Positions 18,812-27,026 of a stretch of DNA of 64,000 nt are shown piece after piece; positions within the stretch are counted from its first letter, which is position 1, and every line of letters starts with the position of its first letter. Both the position numbers and the translations under genes were made by a program. The DNA comes from Granulicella cerasi (GTDB lineage: Bacteria > Acidobacteriota > Terriglobia > Terriglobales > Acidobacteriaceae), in assembly GCF_025685575.1 (NCBI RefSeq), contig NZ_JAGSYD010000003.1:682001-746000 (forward strand). The letters run 5' to 3'. The notes under the pieces were generated by a model. That model made no database searches, was not told the DNA's origin, and saw only the letters and a program-made list of their open reading frames with translations.

Positions 18812-19822
18812 TTACGCGGGTACGAGGTACGCTGCGCAATCGTTGATGATGGACGCCGAGATCGCCGGTGCATTGCCGACCTGAAGGCACGTGCCTTCGT
18901 CAAAGGAAAGCGCCCATGCGACCTTGTCCTCGACGTTCGAGATCTTGTTCGCCTTCGCACGTGCCGAAGGAAGGTTGATCGCGAGGCGGCGAGCCAGCGT
19001 GGAACGCGTGCCAATCGTGACACTCAACGGCGTGAAGTTCTCGAAGGCTGCGTTGATGTCGTCGGTGACATCAGCCATCAGCGTCAGGTCGATGGAGAAC
19101 TTAGGCGTGCCCGACTGCACACTGCCTGCATAGAGGCCATCGCCAGAAGCCTTGAACGCGGAACTCTGTCGATCGATCTTGATCGAGACGCCGCGCTGAC
19201 GGCCTGCGTAAGATACCGGCTGGCCGCCGTTATACGCGATGGCGACCACAACGTCAGAGCCAAGCAGGTAGTTCGGTGAAGGCACCGCAGGCAGAGCCGT
19301 GGAGAATGCTCCCGGCACAACGCGCCCAGTGCCCACCATGTCCAGCGTGCCTTGAATCACGCCACGCTCGGGTATGTCGATCTGCAGCGTCTTCGCAGCC
19401 ATGTCGGGATACTTACGCTTGATGTCTGCAGTCTCTTCCGCGTACAGCGTCGTGCAAGGCATCGTGGCCGTAAGGTTCGCCATCTGGAAAGCGTGGGTGT
19501 AAGGGCCAGCGCCGGTGACGGTTTCCGCGCCGAAGATGAATGCAAGCATCCATCCCAGCGCCCAGTCGTCGACGCCATTCATGCCCTTCACGGTGGCCGC
19601 AGAGTCCCAACCGGTACGAATGTCACCGGTCGCGAAGTCCGTACCGTGGCCTGCAGCGCCCTGGTCGTTGTAACGCGAGTCCGTGAGCGTCACCGCCGTG
19701 CTGGGATCAACACTCATACGGCGCAGCAGCGCTGCATCCGCAAGAACACCGCCGTACGCGGCTTGCGAGTTCGCACTGACAACAAGGTTGCGTGCTGTTT
19801 GTTTTTGCATCTGGACGGACAT
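18812..19822 (-). CDS. phage tail tube protein
   Basis: A 336-residue protein. YDQ-free beta-rich sequence with DSRYNDQGAAGHGTDFATG and RTGWDSAATVKGMN near the N-terminus, then repeated beta-strand segments (IDIPERGVIQGTLDMVGTG, FSIDLTLMADVTDDINAAF), matches siphovirus major tail tube proteins of the B3/D3112 kind. There is no contractile sheath gene next to it. A strong hairpin follows the gene, as expected for an abundant virion protein. It overlaps the upstream gene by one base. Confidence 0.72.
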   Translation of the reverse strand: MSVQMQKQTARNLVVSANSQAAYGGVLADAALLRRMSVDPSTAVTLTDSRYNDQGAAGHGTDFATGDIRTGWDSAATVKGMNGVDDWALGWMLAFIFGAETVTGAGPYTHAFQMANLTATMPCTTLYAEETADIKRKYPDMAAKTLQIDIPERGVIQGTLDMVGTGRVVPGAFSTALPAVPSPNYLLGSDVVVAIAYNGGQPVSYAGRQRGVSIKIDRQSSAFKASGDGLYAGSVQSGTPKFSIDLTLMADVTDDINAAFENFTPLSVTIGTRSTLARRLAINLPSARAKANKISNVEDKVAWALSFDEGTCLQVGNAPAISASIINDCAAYLVPA

Positions 19823-20100
19823 TACTTGGTCGTCTCCTTCGTGGCAGTGTCCGCAGGTGCGGAGGTGCTGGGTGTAGTGGCGGTTGCGGAGGTCGGAGCG
19901 GTCTGAAGCATCGCATCACCCTTGGGCGTCACAAGCTTCGAGAGCCAGTTCGACCACTCGCTTGTCAGCACTTCCACCGTCGACGTGCCGGTGAAAGCGT
20001 ACGACGCGCGCCCGTTCGATGCGCGGACTGGAGAACTCGCTGCGAAGGCCACTGCAGCGGGCGTGAGTTGTACTTCGATGAAGTCGGTGCGAGTTGCCAT
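19822..20100 (-). CDS. small phage protein between tail completion and tube genes
   Basis: A 92-residue protein (MATRTDFIEVQLTPAAVAFA, then SEWSNWLSKLVTP) with a Thr/Ala/Pro-rich tail. The ATG at 20100 follows AGGAGT at a good distance; an upstream extension has no ribosome site. It occupies the position of Mu gp38-like small proteins, but I see no motif that assigns it. Confidence 0.5.
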   Translation of the reverse strand: MATRTDFIEVQLTPAAVAFAASSPVRASNGRASYAFTGTSTVEVLTSEWSNWLSKLVTPKGDAMLQTAPTSATATTPSTSAPADTATKETTK

Positions 20101-20104
20101 TGAT

Positions 20105-20593
20105 TTACTCCTGTAGGGTGGGTTCGGCGTGAACGCCGGGGAAAACAGCGGGGCCAGGGACTTCGATACCAACGGCGTAGCCGACACCACGGTCAGCCAC
20201 CGGGAAGAGATCACAGGAAAGTAGCGTGATCGGCTCCGTCTGCTCGTGGCTGCCAGCGAGCAAGAGTCGAGCACCGGCAACTTGCTCCATCGCATCCTGC
20301 GATAAGATCAGCGAGGCGAGCGACTGATCGCGTTGGCTGCGTCGATCATCCTCAAAGGCGATCAACATGAAGCGGTGTACCGCCTCATAGGAAGTGCGCT
20401 GATTCTCAATCGGCTTGAATCCCGTACCTAAGTACAGAACACGAACTGCGCGATCCTGGAACACCAGCTCGCCCTGCTGGTCAAAGTCTTTGTCAGTGAT
20501 CTCGCACACGTCGCAGTTTTCGAGCGAGTCATGAAGAAGGGTGACCAACGACTCCCAGCAGCGCGAGGCGTGCAGTTGCGCTTGAACGCTCAT
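20105..20593 (-). CDS. phage tail terminator-like protein (Mu gp37/DUF1834 position)
   Basis: A 162-residue protein between the virion morphogenesis gene and the tube gene, the place of Mu gp37 and of siphovirus tail terminators. ENQRTSYEAVHRFMLIAFED resembles the beta-strand core of that fold. It overlaps the upstream gene by 4 bases (ATGA). The assignment is mainly positional. Confidence 0.45.
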   Translation of the reverse strand: MSVQAQLHASRCWESLVTLLHDSLENCDVCEITDKDFDQQGELVFQDRAVRVLYLGTGFKPIENQRTSYEAVHRFMLIAFEDDRRSQRDQSLASLILSQDAMEQVAGARLLLAGSHEQTEPITLLSCDLFPVADRGVGYAVGIEVPGPAVFPGVHAEPTLQE

Positions 20594-21276
20594 GCAGCAC
20601 CTCCGACGATCTGCGCGCCGCCACGGTGTGCGAGGTATGCCTGTGTAGCCTCGAGCAGGCGTGCAGGATCTTCGGGACGAAAGACGACGAAAGGCCGCGC
20701 GGGGATATTTGCAAAACGCTCGTGAGCTCTAACGTCCATCAACTGGCGCGGGCCTTCGTACGCGACTTTCTTCCGACCACTCTTGCCAGCGTTCATGGCT
20801 ACGGGAACGCGCACGACACGCCCACTCCCTAGCGTCACCTCGCGTGTGCCGTAGTAGATTGCCCGGAGACGCGTGTAAGCACCTACAGTCACGCTTCGTC
20901 CAGAGATGCGTGACTGAGCTCCGATCGAACCACCTCGACGGTCTGCAGAGCCATACTGATGCACGGAGGCGTACGCAAGAGCGGTGCCGACCGTCAGGGA
21001 GTTGCCGTCTACGGTGTAACTAATCGATCCAAAGAGTCGGCCAGACAGCACGAGAAGCTTATGAAAGCCCTTGTAGCGGTGGCTGCGGAGCGTGGATGCT
21101 GCGAGCTGGGGCCACGAACCCGCAGGCGAACCTTCGTCACGGAACGTGCGAGCGATCGATGCGCGCATCAACTCACCGAAGATCTTCAGCAGCGACGTCT
21201 TGTCGGCCACAGCGCCGCGCACGTCGACGAGCGACTGGCGTACTTTGTCCGTTCCGAATGTCGAGGTCAGCTTCAT
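20590..21276 (-). CDS. phage virion morphogenesis protein (Mu gpG family)
   Basis: A 228-residue protein with the features of the Phage_tail_S/gpG family: an early FRDEGSPAGSWPQLAASTLR and KLLVLSGRLFGSISYTVDGN, then VGTALAYASVHQYGS and a late IPARPFVVFRPED. In Mu the G protein is needed for head or head-tail joining. Relative to Mu, where G lies before the protease gene, it has moved downstream of the gp36-like gene, as in B3-like phages. Confidence 0.78.
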   Translation of the reverse strand: MKLTSTFGTDKVRQSLVDVRGAVADKTSLLKIFGELMRASIARTFRDEGSPAGSWPQLAASTLRSHRYKGFHKLLVLSGRLFGSISYTVDGNSLTVGTALAYASVHQYGSADRRGGSIGAQSRISGRSVTVGAYTRLRAIYYGTREVTLGSGRVVRVPVAMNAGKSGRKKVAYEGPRQLMDVRAHERFANIPARPFVVFRPEDPARLLEATQAYLAHRGGAQIVGGAA

Positions 21277-21704
21277 ACGAGTCCGTCGAGGTTCCGTCCG
21301 CTAAACACGCGCGGCTTTTTGCTTACAGCGAGGCGGCCAGCGGTGGTCTGCTCCGTCTGCGAAATAGGTTGGTCAAGTCCGATCTTGCTTGCAGCGATGT
21401 CGCGCAGGAACTTCAGCGCGTCGTCATAGTCATCGCGTACGCCTTGCGGCACGGTGCCACTGCGACGCCCGTAGAGCAGCTTGGCTGCAATCGCCAAGGT
21501 CATGCCCTTCAGCTCCTGCGTAGGCTGCAGCGGGAGCTTGTAGCGATTGCGGCAGTGAAGCTCGACGATGCCCGAAGCCTCGTCGAGCTTCTCCTGCACG
21601 ATGTCCTCGTTGACCTTGCCGGTCTGCAGGTCATCGGTAAGCTGCACAAGCGTGCGGCCAGCGATGACGCCTGGTGTCAGATCGGCAAGGGTCGCGTAAG
21701 CCAT
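21273..21704 (-). CDS. DUF1320 phage protein (Mu gp36 family)
   Basis: A 143-residue protein beginning MAYATLADLTPGVIAGRTLV, with EKLDEASGIVELHCRNRYKL and the later DALKFLRDIAASKI. This is the family pattern of Mu gp36, a head-tail connector protein. It lies 3 bases after the upstream stop and overlaps the downstream gpG-like gene by 4 bases. Confidence 0.82.
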   Translation of the reverse strand: MAYATLADLTPGVIAGRTLVQLTDDLQTGKVNEDIVQEKLDEASGIVELHCRNRYKLPLQPTQELKGMTLAIAAKLLYGRRSGTVPQGVRDDYDDALKFLRDIAASKIGLDQPISQTEQTTAGRLAVSKKPRVFSGRNLDGLV

Positions 21705-21707
21705 CGG

Positions 21708-22124
21708 TTAGTTTGCCGCCTTCTGTGCGGCCTCACGGCCAGCAATCACGCGAACGCGCAGCTTCTCTTCGCCGGTCTGATGGTGAGTGGCCGCGTCGTA
21801 CACCTTGGCCTCAGCGAAGAGTTCATCGCGAGTCATCAGCGAAACGTCCTTCAGCACGCCAGGAACAACCGGCGCGATGCTCGGCGTCCGCTCATTGACG
21901 ACATCCAGGACGACGCCGTGTTCGTTCCATGCCAATGCGATGAGGTCAGAAACGCTGAGAGTGCTGGGCGTGGTGACCACAACGCCGACCTCGTCCACGG
22001 GCTGTGCTGCACCATGCTTCTCCAGATGCGCCGCATCTTCGGTGTTGAGCTTGAGCAAGCTTCCCTTGGGGACGGTCTTGCCTTTGAGGGTGACGTTGCG
22101 AAGTGCAACATGCGTATGTGACAT
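21708..22124 (-). CDS. phage head protein (Mu gp35 position)
   Basis: A 138-residue protein. The N-terminal segment (KGKTVPKGSLLKLNTEDAAH, then LEKHGAAQPVDE) is the small beta domain seen in Mu gp35-like and FluMu proteins. The C-terminal part (MTRDELFAEAKVYDAA) is helical. It lies between capsid and gp36, in the same order as Mu. The role is probably in the head or connector. Confidence 0.55.
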   Translation of the reverse strand: MSHTHVALRNVTLKGKTVPKGSLLKLNTEDAAHLEKHGAAQPVDEVGVVVTTPSTLSVSDLIALAWNEHGVVLDVVNERTPSIAPVVPGVLKDVSLMTRDELFAEAKVYDAATHHQTGEEKLRVRVIAGREAAQKAAN

Positions 22125-22161
22125 CGTTCTTCTCCGAGTAGCGAAAGGATTGGAATGAAGA

Positions 22162-22182
22162 GGCCCGGCGCTACACCGGGCC
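22162..22182 (-). other. intergenic stem-loop after the capsid gene
   Basis: GGCCCGG/CCGGGCC with loop CGCTACA, 45 bases past the capsid stop on the minus transcript, followed by TCTTCATTCC rather than a run of U. Confidence 0.6.
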
Positions 22183-22226
22183 CCTTAGTGCACAAGGACG
22201 CAGAACTAGCTCTGCGACGTACCGCC

Positions 22227-23141
22227 CTAGATAACGCCGATCGTTTCCTGCGCAGTGACCTTCGTGTCATACGCCATCTCGCCGGAGACCCAGTCAGTCT
22301 TCTTCGAGGCGTGCGCATCCGGCCAGGTGAGGATCTCGTAGCCATCGATACCCTCGGTCGAATCGACGAAGGTCTTCATGGCGCTGAGGTCATCCTGGTT
22401 GGTGACCGTTTGTACATACGCGCAGGCAGCGAGGCCCTTCCAGAGGAAGTCAGCGTTGTTCGCTCCATCCACTGCGGTCGAACGAGCTTCGAGGATTGTG
22501 GTGACGTCGAACAGCGTGGCGAGCTGCTGAATCGTGACGCGACCGCCGTCCTTGTACTTGAAGCGCTCAATCACCGCGTCATTCTCAAGAGCGGCCTTGA
22601 GCATGTCAGGGCTGAGGATGAGCGTGTTGGCATCGACTCCCGACTTCTTGATCTCGTACTTGATGTTTGCGATCTGCTGGATCGGGTCGGAGGTCGAAGC
22701 ATCCCACAAGTCCGCAGACCCAGGCGTGGAGGTATTCGTGATGCCCGTCTTGAGCACCTGAATCATCTCCCATTCGCGGCGACGGTTGATGGTATCCATC
22801 ACGTCACGCGTGCCCTTCTGCATCAGCGAGAAACCGAACTGGCCAGCCTCGCCCTGCTTTTCGCGCGGCATCTTGGCCTCAGCTGCGTGCGCTTCGCAGT
22901 TGTACTTGTCGAGGGAGTAGTCCATCGCGATCTGCACGGCGGCTGCGCCAGGCGCACGGCGCGTGTCGCGAACCATCTGATTCGAGCGGCTGAAGATGAG
23001 GTAATTGTCAGACTTCTTGGTCACCTGCACGCGCGGTGCCAGGATGTCGACGACGAGGCCGAGCTGCGGAGAGGTGTAGCCTTTGGCATAGCCCGTCATC
23101 GCTACATTGACGACGCCTCCGCCTGTGTTTGCACCGTACAT
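22227..23141 (-). CDS. phage major capsid protein (Mu gpT position)
   Basis: A 304-residue protein, right for an HK97-fold capsid. It has an early VTKKSDNYLIFSRSNQMVRD, the middle MDTINRRREWEMIQVLKTG and SPDMLKAALENDAVIERFKY, and a late FLWKGLAACAYVQT followed by ASKKTDWVSGEMAYDTKV, as in capsid proteins of transposable siphoviruses. It follows the scaffold and cement genes. Flanking stem-loops on both sides set it apart from the overlapping genes around it. Confidence 0.78.
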   Translation of the reverse strand: MYGANTGGGVVNVAMTGYAKGYTSPQLGLVVDILAPRVQVTKKSDNYLIFSRSNQMVRDTRRAPGAAAVQIAMDYSLDKYNCEAHAAEAKMPREKQGEAGQFGFSLMQKGTRDVMDTINRRREWEMIQVLKTGITNTSTPGSADLWDASTSDPIQQIANIKYEIKKSGVDANTLILSPDMLKAALENDAVIERFKYKDGGRVTIQQLATLFDVTTILEARSTAVDGANNADFLWKGLAACAYVQTVTNQDDLSAMKTFVDSTEGIDGYEILTWPDAHASKKTDWVSGEMAYDTKVTAQETIGVI

Positions 23142-23169
23142 GGAAAAGCTCCTGAAATGAGATTGTGGT

Positions 23170-23187
23170 GGCTGCCCGAAGGCAGCC
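23170..23187 (-). other. intergenic stem-loop after the cement gene
   Basis: GGCTGCC/GGCAGCC, a perfect 7-bp stem with a four-base loop, 11 bases past the stop at 23198 in the minus transcript. Confidence 0.55.
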
Positions 23188-23197
23188 GGTTGAAGGT

Positions 23198-23581
23198 TTA
23201 GCGCGTGTGCGGATTCACGTCCACGATGACTTCGGAGTTCGTGGCCGCGCAGCTGGTCACCGTACGACCAAGAACGTTGTCGCCCTCTGCGGTCGACGGA
23301 ACAAGGTTGCCGTTCGCATCCACGATGACCTCGACGTCCGCACCGAGTGCAGCACCAGAGATGCCAAGCGTTTCGCCAGCACGACGGACACCGTAGGACG
23401 TACCACCGAAGGGGCCCACGATTTCGATCACGCCGAGGCAGCGTTGACCAGCTCCGGTCACGGCAACGATGGCGTCATCCGCCGCGCCCTGCTTTACTGC
23501 CGTGCCAGGCAAGAGCCCTGCAGGCCCAACGTAGGTGCGGAGACCGCCGCTAACGACGCCACCCGCTGTCTTGAATGCCAT
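23198..23581 (-). CDS. capsid decoration (cement) protein, DUF2190-like
   Basis: A 127-residue beta-rich protein (GGLRTYVGPAGLLPGTAVKQ, GQRCLGVIEIVGP, ETLGISGAALGADVEVIVDA). Its size, the repeated beta hairpins and its place just before the capsid gene fit capsid cement proteins. Stem-loops flank the gene, as with other high-copy virion genes here. Confidence 0.6.
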   Translation of the reverse strand: MAFKTAGGVVSGGLRTYVGPAGLLPGTAVKQGAADDAIVAVTGAGQRCLGVIEIVGPFGGTSYGVRRAGETLGISGAALGADVEVIVDANGNLVPSTAEGDNVLGRTVTSCAATNSEVIVDVNPHTR

Positions 23582-23622
23582 GTCTTCTTCCTTCTCCGCT
23601 TGATAGCGGCAAGAGATGTTGT

Positions 23623-23648
23623 GTGGCGGCTCCGAGCGAAGCCGCCAC
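23623..23648 (-). other. intergenic stem-loop after the protease/scaffold gene
   Basis: GTGGCGGCT/AGCCGCCAC, a perfect 9-bp stem with loop CCGAGCGA, just past the stop at 23660. Confidence 0.6.
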
Positions 23649-23659
23649 GATTGCTACAG

Positions 23660-24304
23660 CTAGACCGCGCCCGTGCTGGCGTTGCCAGGCTTGGTGAGCT
23701 CAGGACGCTCAGCGGCAATCTGCCCCATCGCGACTTCGTAGGAGATGTTCTTTTCCTGAGCGCGTGCGTTGACCGCCTCAGCGAAAGCCACCGAGTTCGG
23801 ATCAGCGTTCGCCGGATACTCACGCGTCGCTGCGGCAGCGGGTTCACCCTGCACAGCGCGACCGGTCGGCACGATCTTGCCGAGGCCTTCCATGAACTGC
23901 GTGAAGAGCTCGAGCGCAGTGCCTTCGACCTTCTGCTCGCCTTCACCGAAGGTCACGGTGTCTTCCGACTTTGCGAGCTCCGAGAACACCAGCGAGAGGC
24001 CGGCCTTTTCCATCGCCGGAACCCACGCGCCCTTGCTCTTCACGCGTGCGATTGCTGCGTCTGCACGCTGCTGCGTTTCGACCGTCGCGATCTTCGTCTC
24101 GCGCTCAGAGAACTTCGCTTCGAGGCCAGCAATCTTTTCGTTGAACGGCGTGACGGCAGCGGTGATCGCGGCCTTCATGTCGTCTTCGCTGAACGCCTTC
24201 GTTACAGGCTGGTCTGCAGCCTTCACATCGACGCCAAGCTTGCCCTTGATGCGATCCCACAAGGAATCGCCAACTTGCTTCAGCTCTTCTTCGCTGTATG
24301 CCAT
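23660..24304 (-). CDS. internal in-frame scaffold protein (Mu gpZ-like)
   Basis: ATG at 24304 (MAYSEEELKQ) is preceded by GGAGGAG at a correct distance, inside the protease gene. Translation from it would give a 214-residue scaffold without the protease domain, as with the nested I/Z genes of Mu. The protease and scaffold joint lies at just this point. Confidence 0.65.
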   Translation of the reverse strand: MAYSEEELKQVGDSLWDRIKGKLGVDVKAADQPVTKAFSEDDMKAAITAAVTPFNEKIAGLEAKFSERETKIATVETQQRADAAIARVKSKGAWVPAMEKAGLSLVFSELAKSEDTVTFGEGEQKVEGTALELFTQFMEGLGKIVPTGRAVQGEPAAAATREYPANADPNSVAFAEAVNARAQEKNISYEVAMGQIAAERPELTKPGNASTGAV

Positions 24305-24745
24305 CTTCGTCTCCTCCGAGAACTCAATCTCGACTGTTTGTTCGTTTGCACTTTCAAAGACAAGGTCAGCCAAACCCTTGATGTGAGGAGCCTGCGCGCC
24401 GAGCCATGCAACGTGATGCAACATCCATCCGTTGTCGCCCTTGCGCAGACCGACCGAACGCTTCTTGAAGAGCTTGCGTTCGAGCGCCTCTTCAAACTCC
24501 GGCTGCACGGTGCTCATTTGCCCCTGCAGCAGAGTTCCAACGCGACGAAGCTTCGACCACCAGCCGTAAGCTGGGGCCTTATCGTTGGGCTTGATGTGAC
24601 CGATGGTGCTCGGCGCTTCGTGGTGTGCGGGATCGTAGTTATTCACGATCTGATCGAGGTCGCTCTCTGTGAACGTACCTTTGCCGTCGACCGAGTAATC
24701 CCCGGCCTGGAAGAGATCAATCCACTTGTTGGCTACCTTGCTCAC
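23660..24745 (-). CDS. phage head protease with fused scaffold (Mu gpI family)
   Basis: A 361-residue protein. The N-terminal 140 residues match Mu protein I: FTESDLDQIVNNYDPAHHEA, STIGHIKPNDKAPAYGW, KRSVGLRKG and WLGAQAPHIKGL. The C-terminal half is a Lys/Glu/Ala-rich helical scaffold region (EKIAGLEAKFSERETKIATV). In Mu the protease processes the scaffold during head assembly. A second, in-frame start at 24304 with its own strong ribosome site should give the scaffold alone. Confidence 0.8.
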   Translation of the reverse strand: MSKVANKWIDLFQAGDYSVDGKGTFTESDLDQIVNNYDPAHHEAPSTIGHIKPNDKAPAYGWWSKLRRVGTLLQGQMSTVQPEFEEALERKLFKKRSVGLRKGDNGWMLHHVAWLGAQAPHIKGLADLVFESANEQTVEIEFSEETKMAYSEEELKQVGDSLWDRIKGKLGVDVKAADQPVTKAFSEDDMKAAITAAVTPFNEKIAGLEAKFSERETKIATVETQQRADAAIARVKSKGAWVPAMEKAGLSLVFSELAKSEDTVTFGEGEQKVEGTALELFTQFMEGLGKIVPTGRAVQGEPAAAATREYPANADPNSVAFAEAVNARAQEKNISYEVAMGQIAAERPELTKPGNASTGAV

Positions 24746-24813
24746 GAGACTGAGACTAAGTTCGCCACCCAGATATAAGGCGGCACGTTGTCACGCGCGG
24801 TCAGCGTGTCACG

Positions 24814-25623
24814 TTAGAACGATTTCTCGAAGCCAGCTTGCGGCACCTTGAGACGGGCCAACATTGGCAGGCGTTCGAGGCCGCCACCGGCGCGAGCCTC
24901 ATCACTAACTTCAGACATCAGCAGACCGATCACGATGCAACGGCAGTTGAATCCGTTAGGCGGGTAAATCTTCAGCCACACAGGATCGTCGGCGAGAGCT
25001 TGGAAGCCATCCAGGATTGCGTGCTCTGGACGCACTCGACCATCACCCACCGTCATGTACTGCCAGTATGGGAGGATGGCTTTCGTCGTCGTGTCTTGCA
25101 GCTGCTCATAGCGACCAGCAGAGTGCGCGCGTGCCATCGCGGTGTTGAAGGCGGTATCGAGCGTGAACGCATTGAGCTTCTCGACGCCTTCCGCACTCGT
25201 TATGCGATCGATGGCAGCCTGGAACGTTCCGCTCGTGCTTCCATCACGCGCGGCCTCTGCCAGCTCATCACGCACCTTCTCGATGAGCCGCGTGTCTGCT
25301 GTACCTGCAAGAGTGAAAGCGAGCTTCTTATACTGCGATGTCAGTCCGTCAAACAACAGGCGAGTAACCGGCGTGAGATTGCGGATGTACTCAGCAGCTC
25401 CGTCGTTCGGTAGTCGAAGGTTTGCATCGATCGTAAGATCGTCGCTCTCGGCGAAATCCAGACGCCGACGCGTCGAGGACGCGACTGGTACGGACTTGCC
25501 TGACTTCTGACGCACAGACGTGACCACAGACAGGCGACCAAGCACGTTGGACGCAGCCATGCTCCGCGCCAGTGCATCACCGACGCGGAGCTGGATCTGA
25601 TGATCGTGTGGCAGAGAGATCAC
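24814..25623 (-). CDS. phage head morphogenesis protein (Mu gp30/F-like)
   Basis: A 269-residue minor head protein of the Phage_Mu_F family. The C-terminal signature is clear: RAHSAGRYEQLQD, MTVGDGRVRPEHAILDGFQA and YPPNGFNCRCIVIGL. These proteins act near the portal during head assembly or injection. It overlaps the portal gene by 4 bases and is followed by a 68-bp gap. It is shorter than Mu gp30, with a reduced N-terminal region. Confidence 0.85.
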   Translation of the reverse strand: MISLPHDHQIQLRVGDALARSMAASNVLGRLSVVTSVRQKSGKSVPVASSTRRRLDFAESDDLTIDANLRLPNDGAAEYIRNLTPVTRLLFDGLTSQYKKLAFTLAGTADTRLIEKVRDELAEAARDGSTSGTFQAAIDRITSAEGVEKLNAFTLDTAFNTAMARAHSAGRYEQLQDTTTKAILPYWQYMTVGDGRVRPEHAILDGFQALADDPVWLKIYPPNGFNCRCIVIGLLMSEVSDEARAGGGLERLPMLARLKVPQAGFEKSF

Positions 25624-27026
25624 GAGAGACGTTCCGCAATTTCCTTGGTGCGTGTCGCAAAGAGGCTGAGCGACTCTTCGCGGAGTTGGGCCGCGAGCTT
25701 ATCCAGATCCTTGAGGTCGATCTGCACCTTCGTTTTGTCGGCCTCGGAGAACACGCTCGCGGGCGCGGCCTCGGTGGGTGCATTGGCGTTCGGCACCAGC
25801 GGCACGTCTCCTTCGCCCACTGGCGGGATCTGCAACTGGTCTGCAGCCCACGCCGCGCCGATCGGCACGCCGATGCGTTGCGCGATGGAATAGAGCGTGC
25901 CCTTCTGCACGAGGTCTTCTTCCTCAGCTGTATCCCACGCAAACACGGGCGCGGCTACGTTCGGGCCGTAGTTCCACAAATGAAGACGACGCAAGTACTG
26001 CATGTTCACGACGCGCGCGTGCTTCTTCGCCAGCGAGATAGAGCGCTTGTCGAAGGTCTGCTGATGTGTCTTCCCCTGCGTATGCGAGCCGTGACCACCT
26101 TCGCTACCCATCGAGGTGAGCGTTTCACCCTTGATGGCGCGAGCGATGGAGTATTGCATCTGGAGGAAGAGCTCTTTGTAGACGTCGGTCTTGCCAGCCT
26201 GTGCCGCCTTCAGCAGGTCGGTATCGATCACCATGCCTTCAGGCGCGGCGAAGGCCACGCCCTGGGCGAGGGCTTCTGCGATCTCCAGAGCAAGGTTGAT
26301 GCGGCTGTCGTCCGCGCTCTCTTCGTAGCGCGTGATCGCCATGCCATTCGCCTTCTCACCTGCGCGCAACCAGAATGCTAGGATCTGGCGCTTGATCCAG
26401 CTCGGCCAGAACGCTCGCTGCAGCAGCGGACGCCCAACGCGCGATCGCGAACGGCCACGGTAGGAGAAGACAAGAAACTTCTCTTCGGGGACGAGCTGGC
26501 CGGAGCTCGCGCCCACGCTCGAGAGCAGCTGCAAAGGGCCGGTCTGTGGACGAAAGCGATCGCCGAAGAGAAACAGCTCCTGCGGGCAGTCGTCCACAGA
26601 GACGATGGAAGCCTGTCCCTCGCTGGTGTCGAACATCATCTCCTGCACGGTGAAGCCGTAGGCACAGGCGTCGAGCATCGCATCGAAGGAGCTATCGACG
26701 TCGATCAGCTCCAGCTGCTGCTTGGCGAAGGCGGCTGCGTCGAGCGCGGCCTGCGTCTTGTCACCTGGAAGGATTGTCCAGTCGCGCTCGAGCACAGAGA
26801 GCTTCAGCTCGTCTAGTGCTGCACTGACGTCATCGTCCTTATCTTCGAGTTCGCGATAGAAAGGGATGCTGGAACTTTCACCCCGCACCATCATCGCCCA
26901 GATCGACGTAGGGTCTTTGACCCCGGAGAACGCAGCGACGTTGCGCCACTGCGCGTATTGCGCCTGCAGCAACACGTCTTGCGTAACGATTTGCTCTTTG
27001 CCTGGTAGTACAGGTGCGTCAGCCAT
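25620..27026 (-). CDS. phage portal protein (Mu gp29, DUF935 family)
   Basis: A 468-residue portal. Typical blocks: DDDVSAALDELKLSVLERDW near the N-terminus, DACAYGFTVQEMMFD, RPLLQRAFWPSWIKRQILAF, and the GSEGGHGSHTQGKTHQQTFD region. The C-terminal helical crown ends in a charged tail. It would form the dodecameric DNA gate of the head. It overlaps the terminase gene by 8 bases. Confidence 0.88.
   Translation of the reverse strand: MADAPVLPGKEQIVTQDVLLQAQYAQWRNVAAFSGVKDPTSIWAMMVRGESSSIPFYRELEDKDDDVSAALDELKLSVLERDWTILPGDKTQAALDAAAFAKQQLELIDVDSSFDAMLDACAYGFTVQEMMFDTSEGQASIVSVDDCPQELFLFGDRFRPQTGPLQLLSSVGASSGQLVPEEKFLVFSYRGRSRSRVGRPLLQRAFWPSWIKRQILAFWLRAGEKANGMAITRYEESADDSRINLALEIAEALAQGVAFAAPEGMVIDTDLLKAAQAGKTDVYKELFLQMQYSIARAIKGETLTSMGSEGGHGSHTQGKTHQQTFDKRSISLAKKHARVVNMQYLRRLHLWNYGPNVAAPVFAWDTAEEEDLVQKGTLYSIAQRIGVPIGAAWAADQLQIPPVGEGDVPLVPNANAPTEAAPASVFSEADKTKVQIDLKDLDKLAAQLREESLSLFATRTKEIAERLS

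Noticed and set aside
23165..24778. Plus-strand frame of 537 residues opposite cement and protease/scaffold genes
   Set aside because: Same antisense composition; the minus genes match known families.
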